DNA of 64,000 bases from Chrysaora quinquecirrha (Eukaryota > Cnidaria > Scyphozoa > Semaeostomeae > Pelagiidae). The notes beneath the pieces are model-generated. The model ran no database searches and had not been told where the DNA came from. It worked only from the letters and a program-made list of their open reading frames with translations. Below are positions 57,201 through 64,000 of the stretch, piece by piece (position 1 is the stretch's first letter; every line of letters starts with the position of its first letter). The translations under genes were made by a program, and so were the position numbers. The stretch lies in assembly GCA_014526335.1 (NCBI GenBank), contig JACTAT010000036.1:1356712-1420711 (forward strand), read 5' to 3'.

Positions 57201-60200
57201 ATATCCATCCACTGTACTGATTATATCCCTGTCCTGAATGAGTATCCTCCACTGTACTGCACACCCTCCAGTATACTGTACAGACATTACCCAGGGTGGT
57301 AAAGCTTTATCCAAGCATGGAACGGAACATTAGCCTTGAGTCTTGTTTTTCAGGGCCCTAGTTTTGTCTGTTTTTGCTCCAATTTTGGTCCTTAGATTGA
57401 TTCTGAAATTCTTTCTCAGAGTTGTCAAGTCAAAAGGTGTTACTGTTGTTGATGCTACTGCGATGTGGTATTTGTCAGTCCTGGCATCAACTGCTCAAGC
57501 AGCACTGCCAATTGCTCCTGGTCTAAGAGACTCGATCATTGAACATACAAGGTTTTTTAAATTCATACATACATACATAAAATTTTGATAAGGCAGGTCT
57601 CCATGGGTCTTCATGTTTATTTTCAGTGATTTTCTACTTTTGGAAACCCTTAATCAGATATTTTGTGAAAATGTCTCATGCCCTTCAGGGGTATGTGTTT
57701 TGGTTCCTTCTTCTGCTTTTTCAAGACTTAACTTACGTCGACAGTGGCTTAATTTTAACGAAGGAGAGAGGTTGTTCCACATTCGAGCACCTATGTTCTT
57801 AAATGAATGCTCACCCCATTTTCTATTGGATTTAGAAATTGTATAATTGGTTTTTTGTCTAGTTTCGTATTTATGCGATAGCTCGTTTGTGACAAAGTAA
57901 TTTTGAAAAGTTTCAGGCAAATGTTCTTTATCATGGTGGACGTTGTGCATTTGTTTTAGAATCTTTAAACGATAGAGGTCATCAAGTTTAAGAATATTTA
58001 GTTCACTGTGTAAGCGATTAGTTGAAAATCTATGATCTTTAAAATGTATTATTTTTAGAATTCTGTTCTGAAGGGTTTGAAGTTCTTTCATATATTTATT
58101 CTTTTCTACACCAAAAACTTGTACGTATCCTATTTTTGTTCTATCGAAAATAACGGACATACGAAAAGAAAGTAAGGGTCCTTTTCATGTAAGGGTTCTT
58201 TGGCTTGCAGGAAACAGGTTTATTTTAGATCCTGTAATTTAAGGATTCTTTATCATAATTTTCGTGAGCATTCTTGTTAATGTCCTCCAGGCCACTAACT
58301 CAGATTTCCTTACGTCATAGAATGGCTCTGATTCACATAGAACCACTAACGTTGTCTTCGATATCAACTGATAAACCTGGGTTTCTAAGCAACAATGTTA
58401 TGCAGAAAATGGAGCAATTCTTGTACAGCATTGTCTGGTAAGTAACAATTTCAACAATTTTGGCAGTTACACCCTGGAAAATTCAAATTTGGTTTAAAAT
58501 TGTTTTGGTTTAAATCTAATTACGGGGTATTTCATTTTGCTTTTTAGTATGACTGATAAGCAAGTTCCAAATGATCTCTGTATGCTGCTGGAGTTTGCTC
58601 TTGCTCGAGGAAGCCTGGGGAGTATTGTCAATGCTCTGAAGATTTTATACGGTAAGCCTTCAATCCATTCGCTACGACTGATCAATAGTCTTTATCTGTG
58701 CCGAAAGACTGATTTTTCATCACAGACCATTCACACAGCGACTACGTAGTATTCAATTTTGGTTGACAACCCGAATGTTGAAGAAAATTACAGCGACGCG
58801 AGGATTGTTTGCAGGTCATTGGCAAAGCAAGATCTTTGTTTCATTTACGCGCTAAGGAATCTTTCCACATCAAAACCAAAAGGGCGGTTCTGTGTAGACA
58901 GAAAGAGTTCGTTTTCTCACTCGGACTCTTCAATTAATCCGTTGATCTTCCTGCTGTATCCTGCAAGCTGATTGGTGTTAAAAACACAATGCCAATTCAG
59001 CTTCACTTTCTGACATTTGTGCATTTCGATTCGCATCTGGGTATGAATTCCACCGTCAGTTGTTTCGGTCTGTTTCTGACGTTCATTCTTGGCGGAATGT
59101 CAGAAGAAATAAGCTTTTAAGTATGTCAATAAATTTTTCCGCTGTTTTTGCAATTTTGAACACTATTTAACTAAGTAGTCATTATCCAATCAAACTTTAA
59201 ATTCTTTATGCGTCAGCAACCTCAATACTGCATAAACAGGGTTGCTTCCATTGCTCTTTACGCCGTTCCAGCTCTCTCGTCCGGTCTGAAAGTTGCTTGC
59301 CCCGGTCCGGACTTTCTTGTGCTCCGACTTTCTACAAAAAGCTTTCCATATTTCAAGCCTTCCTTGGCAGAAGACCTTGGACTTGTAAGAAAATAGTCAG
59401 TCTTGACTTACTTCTGTTCAATGATCTACCATCACTGCATTTTGCTTAAGAATTGTACGTTCACAATAATAGGTTCATGAGCTAAATTAAAGTTGCATGG
59501 TCTTTTATTGTTTCAGGATCCTTGGATGATCAGTACAATGCTTCTTCACTTCTGAAGAGTTTGAACATCGTGAAAGAAAGTGCAATAAAAAGGCATGGTA
59601 AGTTGGCAAATGTAAACAAAACATTTAAAAACCATTCGTCATTCGAGCTAGACTATACTAAGTATAGTTCTTAGTTTAGTATAGTTCTGTAGTCCTTTCG
59701 GGTTTATTATTTTATGACTTGTCTCTTCTCTGAAGGCTTACAATTACAGAAGGCTTCAGAGAAGTTGATTTGGAAACAGTTTCCCTGCGAAGTCTGCAAA
59801 ACTTTGCAGCTCTAGAGTCAGGAGAGTTTGGAGCCTGCAAAGTCTCCGATTTTCCTTAGAGTTATCTAAAAGAATGGACCACCCTTTATACGTTATAAAG
59901 CAATCTCAATCACTGATCAAGCATTTTTGATTGCCTGAGAAGTAAACAAGGTTGCAAGATCAACTGAGTTGTTATTCACTGTTCTGCTACTTTGAAAGCA
60001 GATTACTCAAGTGAAAGAAAGAGCTCTGACAGTTTTCCATTAAGACCCCATTTACACGGGACCGGTTTAAAGTAGAATTGATTTATCCGTACTAGTTTGG
60101 ACCTACCATTCGTACCAGTTTGGGAACGCTTTCGTCCCTCTATAGGTCCCGTTTAAACAGGCGAGGATGCTCCAAATGAGAGAATACTAGCTTGGGAACA

Positions 60201-63200
60201 GTACCATTAGAAACTGCTTTTGTGTGAAGTGGTCAAGAGAAGCAGTTTACCGAATCCATTTAAACGCAAGGTCTGTCTTTACAAAACTAGTACGGTTCGG
60301 AACGTGGCTGGACTGTTCAACGTTGTCTCGGGTACACGGGGTCCTTATTTCAGTAATACTCTTCGTTACACATAGTTGCCTTTTCAACAAAAAAAGTGTT
60401 ATCAATCAAGGCCCTGAAAGTCTTTCTTGCCTGGGGCTAACGGTTGATACCACTTACTAGTTGAGGCTATATGTACACAGGGCTTTCGAGGTCACATCAT
60501 TGACTGTGATTTCAATTGTTTTCTGACATTATTTCTTTCTATTAACTTAGGTGGCTTACTTCAAGTGTCAATGAACAAATGTGATATTAAAGCTCAAGAA
60601 ACAGCTTCAGGTAGATAGCATCATTTTATCTTTTGTCTTGGCTATTTGTAACACCTCCTATACGTTAGTAAGGAGGTGTGAGTATTTAAGGGAGAGCTAT
60701 GAAGATAGCAGAGCTATTTTTATGGCTAGAGTGTCTCACCATAGGTTTCAGATCTCTAATAAAGTTTTCAGGATGACGTATTATTATTATTGTTATTATT
60801 TATCCAAAATGCGTAACTTTTTACAAATATGGGAGGCATATAACAAAGTAAATACAGAGTAAAACAATACAACATTCATGCATTTTCTTTTAATTAAATT
60901 ATGGAAGGTAGGGCAAATTAGTGGTTAGCACTTTCGCCATTTGTGATTAAGATCTGCCGTGCAAATTCAGGCAAATTGCAAGGTATAAAAACCTTCCTCT
61001 CTGTGACTCGGATTATCAAGTAAAATGCAGAGCCAAGAAAAAGTTACGGTCACACGGTCATTGACCGGAGGAAGGTCAACCAGAACAAAAGTAAATCTAA
61101 TGCCACACCTAAGACACGCCTATTTTTCATTGTTTAGCGAGGAAGGTTTTCAGCTAGGGGTATTTTTGTCTGGAGAAAGGTTGGCCACTTTTCTGGACTC
61201 TGGTAAAATGGCAGACACGTCTCAAAATTAATTGGGACGTTAAAGAACCGCGGTGGCAGCAACCAATTTCTGTGCCAGTGAAGAGGTCGGCCTGGCGTTG
61301 ATATTCTAAAAATGACTGCTGAGCGACAAGTGAATGAGAACCCAAAATTGCCACGCCAGCCAGCAGTAGAAATTAAATTTTTCCGGGTACTGGAAAATAG
61401 CAATAAACTAGAAACTAAAATTGCCTGAAAGGATCTTCATGTACTTTCCTATTATTGTTTCTTCATAACAAAGCTGGCTTCTATTTTCTTAGGTGAATCC
61501 CAAGACACAGGAAGAAAGAGAGTGAACATGGCATTCACGTTGAAATCAAATAACCTTATTAATCTTACAAGAGCTGTCATCAAGGTAATATACTATAAAA
61601 GAATACTTATTATAGTACAGCATAGGGATGTTGATACGAAATTCATCTAAAAGAATCATATAGACCTAGACTTATAACCTGAGTCGTATTTATCGCTATT
61701 GAGTTCTGCTGGACGCTTAAATTACTATTGCCCAGTTGAGCGATCTCGTTTTGGTTTTAGTCTTTGTTTGATGAGCGATAACTCGGACTCACGTAATAAG
61801 TCTACCTACCTTTCAAAAAAGGTATGGGTCGGCGCAAAATGATTCTGGAAGCTGGTGCACATCTGGAATAAGGGCATCCTCTTCACGTGCAACGAACGAG
61901 GTCGCTTTAGAAGAAGAAATTATAAAGAAATTCACGGCAAGACAAAAGGAGAAAAGGAATCTGTGATATCAAATATTCAATATATCTGCTGAAACTCAGG
62001 AAACACGATGCAAGTAACTCACAGAAAAGAAAATACTTGATCTTATGCCATCTTGAGCAGACAAGTTAGGACTTGAGGGCTTTGTTTCGCTTTCACTCCA
62101 ATCAAACGTGAACTCGAAGCAATACCTCTCCTGAAGCCACTGTTGTAAAGGTCGTTGCTGTCCCTACGGTGAGGATTCTATTACTCAAGAGGTCCGCCAT
62201 CTTCCGGAAGAATGTCACACCGACTCAGGGCTCTTTGAAAAGGTTTATAAATTGAAAAATGTTTTACTGATGTATTGTTTTACTGTTATTTTATACCTCC
62301 CCAGGTTCCAAAAGGCTCTGAAGAAAAAGGACTACTGTTTGTTCTTGATTCGTTGGAATCGTAAGTAGAAGTGTTGCTTGATTTGACTAAGGTTTTTATT
62401 GTGATAGAGGTGATTTTCTTTGATTTTCCTATTGTTTTGCCCTGAATTTGTTGTTTCTTCCTTGCTGCCTGGTGTCCCGATGACTTGCTTCCGGCGCCTC
62501 TGGATAGATTTGAGCTCTCAAAGCTTAAAGACCGATTCAGTATAGTTGGTTTTCTCAACTGGATTCTTCAATTAATTCTGTGGTCTTCCCAATGCATCCC
62601 TTAGCTGACTGGTATTCAAAAAGATTCAGCTTCACTTTTTTTATTTGTGAATTTGAGGTTTTGCATCTTGGTATAATATAACTGAACCACTCAAAGACTA
62701 CATTCTGTGACCAATATCTCTTTTGAACTCACCATTTTCATTGTTATTCCTTTATTTAGAAATACCTAGAAGCCTATTTGTTTATAGTCAGGTAACAAAG
62801 TCCCCTTAATTAATTCCTTGTTGGATTTCCAGGAAGGAGAAGATGCACGTGGATGGCGAGACAAAAGAAAAAGAAAGCTTGGATATACTCAAAGAATATG
62901 ATGAATGGACAAGCAGTGATTACTCAGACCTAATGGAACGGTGGGTTTGTGTTTTGTACAGTATAAGAAAGTGCATTAGAATTTGGTATAGTATTGCACA
63001 GTTAGGCTTTCTATTGGTATATTGGTTATCATCGCTTATCATGACTACAATCTTGGACAAAATATATCTGGACTGTTTGTGATCGATGTTAACATTCCAT
63101 CCCCCACCTCCCCCACCTTTCAATGGTTTTTCTATTGTTAGATTTCAGCGAGAATGCCTCTGCTCCTATCAAGCCTTAATTTCAAAGTCAATAACAACAT

Positions 63201-63663
63201 TGATCTTGGGGGAAAGGGGGACTGGAAAGGCCCTACAGGAGTCCAGTAATATATGCCCAAGATTGTAGCTTATGATATTCATTGGGCAACAAAGGGTTCG
63301 CATCGAAAAGGTGCAGAAAACACTAACCGAACCTGCTAGGCAACAATGTCCATCCTCTCAACTTACGAGAAAAATTTTAACGGTATTCATTATCAATTGC
63401 TTCTGTAAGGCTGTCTACTTAGTAAGAAGAATAGAAAGTTTAAATTAATGTCTTGTTTTGTTTAAGTTTAAGTTTAGTTTAAGTTAATGTCTTGTCAGAA
63501 AAATTTTAGCTGTATTCATTATCAATTGCTTCTATAAAGTTGTCTACTTAGTGGAAGAAGAATAGAAAGTTTAAATTAATGTGTTGTTTCTTTGAAGAAT
63601 CAAGAATGGAACTGCGCCGAAGGAAGAAGACCCAATCGCGTATTTTGGTGTGGACAAAGAATG
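45258..63663 (+). CDS. ZZEF1: ZZEF1, 5' part (EF-hand and DOC/APC10 domains); continues beyond window
   Basis: Large scaffold/histone-reader protein. Exons: 45258-45311, 45517-45547, 46986-47064, 47278-47359, 48624-48695, 49615-49674, 50417-50510, 51451-51515, 52833-53064, 54094-54159, 54945-55091, 55768-55820, 56531-56609, 57420-57551, 58291-58437, 58548-58651, 59517-59597, 60551-60610, 61493-61584, 62305-62360, 62833-62940, 63598-63663; ~653 codons of a protein near 2,900 aa in human. The MGN start suggests N-myristoylation, as in human. One EF-hand is at ~112-123 (DIEGNGVVDVEQ; the last loop position is Gln, so calcium binding is doubtful). The DOC/APC10 domain spans ~257-371 (LTDGDTRTYWQSDGPARSHW; CHSDGCDTRVRQIKAIGY). 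Later segments align with the conserved stretch ending EEDPIAYFGVDKEW. The EF-hand plus DOC order is diagnostic. All junctions are in phase. Exon 9 has a stop unless one A is added to the run 52964-52970, which restores REPPLKDDE...NDIAK into the DOC domain. Confidence 0.93.
46085..46205 (+). repeat. SINE tail fragment, shared with 48050-48180
   Basis: GAAGGTGAAATGGTGCTTTA, GGATCTCAGTAGTAGGTTAA and CCTTGACCCTGGCTGTGA-like words match the element at 47945 in the same order. The head is absent. Confidence 0.6.
46301..46969. mobile_element. MITE family G, abutting ZZEF1 exon 3 acceptor
   Basis: GGCCCGGTTACACTATTAGA at the left faces TCTAATAGTGTAACCGGGCC at the right, a perfect 20-bp inverted repeat followed by further ATATCTAATGGAATATC copies. 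It is flanked by TTTAA on both sides. Length 669 bp, no transposase. The right end is 16 bp from the first base of ZZEF1 exon 3 (46986), so the intron's branch region falls within the element. Confidence 0.9.
47851..47945 (+). repeat. Tail of dispersed repeat H (ZZEF1 intron 4)
   Basis: GGTCTGTTTCGGACGTC, GGGTGTCAGAGAAAAAGC, TTCCGCTGTTTCTTGCAATT; same order as at 59057. Confidence 0.65.
47945..48185 (+). mobile_element. tRNA-derived SINE, third type (ZZEF1 intron 4)
   Basis: A head with an A-box-like GGCAGAGTGGATGAGACAC and a B-box-like GAGTTCAGATCTC, resembling a class II (Leu/Ser) tRNA. The body GAAGGTGAAATGGTG...GGATCTCAGTAGCAGGTTAA is shared with 46085. It is not a functional tRNA because the stems do not pair. 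Confidence 0.5.
48800..49160. mobile_element. Foldback MITE family B (ZZEF1 intron 5)
   Basis: Arms of ~150 bp: TACACACATTTTTTTTATAA ... GGTCCACATAAACTGTACG against GACCACTGTATGTGCAG ... TTATAAAGAAAAGCGTGTA. The arms are still highly similar, suggesting a fairly young copy. Confidence 0.85.
49317..49590. mobile_element. MITE family E, next to ZZEF1 exon 6
   Basis: The left CTGGCTAAACTAGGAGACAT faces the right ATGTCTCCTAGTTTAGACAT. Inner GTCTCCCAGTTTAGCCACC pairs with TGTTTAGCCACCCTGGGAGA. Its right end is 24 bp before exon 6 (49615). A sister copy is at 52230-52437. Confidence 0.8.
50903..51246. mobile_element. Foldback MITE family C (ZZEF1 intron 7)
   Basis: AATTTTTCGAAATCGCAAGA at the left and TCTTGTGATTTCGAAAAATC at the right. 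It aligns along its whole length with 23918-24280 in EIF3B. Confidence 0.8.
51701..52038. mobile_element. MITE family F (ZZEF1 intron 8)
   Basis: GACCCCGTTTTGGCC with CTACACTATGCCGGCAC at the left; TGGCATAGTGTACACGGGGCC at the right. Two further GGCATAGTGTAAAC words lie inside. Flanks are TTTAA and TTTAG. Confidence 0.65.
52230..52437. mobile_element. MITE family E, second copy (ZZEF1 intron 8)
   Basis: GTGTCTCCCAGTTTAGCCAC ... TTGTTTCTGGGAGACAATAG ... GTTTAGCCACCCTGGGATAA follows the order of 49317-49590. Its right edge runs straight into the family B element at 52438. Confidence 0.7.
52438..52756. mobile_element. Foldback MITE family B, diverged (ZZEF1 intron 8)
   Basis: TACACCCTTTTTTTCTAAGA at the left and a GTGTA tip at the right; AAGAATA and AGGCTCAAAAT words recur on both sides. 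Its right end is ~76 bp before exon 9. Confidence 0.65.
53076..53358. mobile_element. MITE family 1, 11 bp after a ZZEF1 donor site
   Basis: GGCTCTGGCCAAACGATC at the left and TTTGATCGTTTGACAGGGCC at the right, with the inverted core between. The exon 9 donor (GTAAGA at 53065) lies only 11 bp upstream. No clean target duplication is seen. Confidence 0.8.
53687..53950. mobile_element. MITE family 1 (ZZEF1 intron 9)
   Basis: CATGGCCATACAATCAAAC at the left and TTTATCGTTTGGCCAGAGCT at the right. It is a second family 1 copy in the same intron, in a more decayed state. Confidence 0.7.
54495..54905. mobile_element. Mutator-like MITE, second copy (ZZEF1 intron 10)
   Basis: CAACCTCGTCCCCAAGGTG at the left and GCCTGGGGACGAGGTTG at the right, ~411 bp, aligning along its length with 33956-34367. 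No 9-bp duplication is readable here. It ends 39 bp before exon 11 of ZZEF1. Confidence 0.8.
55195..55440 (+). mobile_element. tRNA-derived SINE (ZZEF1 intron 11)
   Basis: The best-preserved head of the family: A box CTCTATAGCTCAGTGGCG, B box CCAGGTTCGAATCCC, then the shared body GTATGCCACTTGTGGAAAA and GGAGGCTCAACATAGCCG. It is in the same orientation as the gene. Confidence 0.8.
56648..57291. mobile_element. Foldback element with internal 60-bp minisatellite (ZZEF1 intron 13)
   Basis: The outer arms are inverted (GGTAATGT... GTGTGCAGTACAGTGGAGG at the left; CCTCCACTGTACTGCACACC ... ACATTACC at the right). Between them, about four near-perfect copies of a 60-bp unit (56764-57030) are built from GGATATCATCAGTACAGTGG and GGATATTCAGTTCAGTGGAA. 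Because 60 is divisible by three, all three + frames stay open (up to 176 codons), but the peptide is only repeats and this is not a gene. Confidence 0.85.
57651..58160 (-). pseudogene. Non-LTR retrotransposon fragment: C-terminal end of reverse transcriptase ORF
   Basis: An open minus-strand frame of 168 codons with the usual features of the end of LINE-type RT proteins: LQTLQNRILKII, LNILKLDDLYRLKI, YETRQKTNY and GARMWNNLSPSLK. The catalytic FADD region and the endonuclease are absent, so the copy is 5'-truncated. It lies in ZZEF1 intron 14, antisense to the gene. Confidence 0.85.
58880..59160 (+). repeat. Dispersed repeat H, long copy (ZZEF1 intron 16)
   Basis: GTTCGTTTTCTCACTCGGAC, CTGCTGTATCCTGCAAGCTG, CAATTCAGCTTCAC, then the tail GGTCTGTTTCTGACGTTC and TTTTTCCGCTGTTTTTGCAA. 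It is collinear with the EIF3B copy at 25640. Confidence 0.65.
60044..60343. mobile_element. MITE family F (ZZEF1 intron 17)
   Basis: GACCCCATTTACACGGGACC at the left and GGTACACGGGGTC at the right, with ACTAGTTTGG / CTAGTACGGTTC inside. It is 300 bp with no coding capacity. Confidence 0.7.
60650..60678. repeat. Short perfect hairpin (ZZEF1 intron 18)
   Basis: ACACCTCCT and AGGAGGTGT form a 9-bp perfect stem around an 11-base loop. Function unknown; it may be chance or the core of a decayed element. Confidence 0.4.
62530..62690 (+). repeat. Dispersed repeat H, 5' portion (ZZEF1 intron 20)
   Basis: GGATTCTTCAATTAATTCTG, CATCCCTTAGCTGACTGG and AGATTCAGCTTCAC match the first half of 58880-59160; the tail is missing. 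Confidence 0.55.
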
Positions 63664-63696
63664 GTAAGTACATCACTTAAATGCATTTTATAAGAT

Positions 63697-63775
63697 AAAT
63701 TGCGAGAAACAGCGGAAATATTTCTGGAGATACTTAAAAGCTTTCGTCTGACATTCGTCAGAGTATAAAGGTCAG
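63697..63775 (-). repeat. Tail of dispersed repeat H, reversed (ZZEF1 intron 22)
   Basis: On the minus strand it reads TACTCTGACGAATGTCAGAC, GAAAGC and TTCCGCTGTTTCTCGCAATT, the tail of repeat H. TCTGAC and GTCAGA form a 6-bp stem around GAAT in this copy. Confidence 0.6.
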
Positions 63776-64000
63776 AAAAGCAACAGAAAGCTGAAGTACG
63801 CGATAAAGCGCTGGATGGAATTTTACACATGTACGCTAATGAAAATTTCGCCTCAATTTTTAACTCACGCATTGAAAGGTGGGAGGAATGGGTCAATATA
63901 AACAGGTCTCTATCACTAATCAAAGAATGGCAATTACTAATCAATTAGTCTCATTCTTTCATTCATAAGAAATTTCAGTTCTAGCAGATTAATTTTAGTG

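Overview
This window is nuclear DNA from an animal. Its genes are cut into many short exons (13 to 22 per long gene) with GT-AG introns. The exon content matches the vertebrate orthologues of EME1, EIF3B, copper amine oxidase and ZZEF1 closely. The AT-rich non-coding DNA is packed with small inverted-repeat transposons, tRNA-like and 5S-like SINEs and retroelement remnants. A non-bilaterian or invertebrate metazoan, most likely a cnidarian (coral or sea anemone), fits this picture. That placement is inference: no taxon-specific marker was identified.

Layout, all protein genes on the + strand: 1-3.28 kb intergenic; 3.29-4.02 kb a single-exon unknown nuclear-type protein; 4.02-8.2 kb intergenic; 8.21-18.52 kb EME1, complete in 13 exons; 18.75-20.05 kb a 20-bp minisatellite and a pogo/Tigger-like element; 20.05-22.11 kb a broken partial duplicate of the EIF3B 5' end, interrupted by a Penelope-like retroelement with a GIY-YIG domain; 22.11-22.92 kb an 800-bp foldback element; 23.24-38.55 kb functional EIF3B in 20 exons; 39.55-44.13 kb a copper amine oxidase in 3 exons with all key catalytic and copper residues in place; 45.26 kb to the window end, the first 22 exons of ZZEF1, which runs off the right edge.

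The genes are unrelated housekeeping or cell-surface genes (DNA repair, translation initiation, amine oxidation, a histone-reading adaptor) and do not form a pathway. Two themes stand out. First, three independent conserved genes, and probably a fourth, each carry exactly one reading-frame break that is repaired by one extra A in an A-run, which points to single-base undercalls in the assembly rather than real mutation. Second, several miniature transposons end within about 30 bp of splice sites, and one appears to supply the branch-point region of a ZZEF1 intron. I found no clear novel defence or biosynthetic system. The most interesting biology is the EIF3B duplication, which leaves an alternative promoter and first exon, and the Penelope fragment with a hammerhead-like motif.
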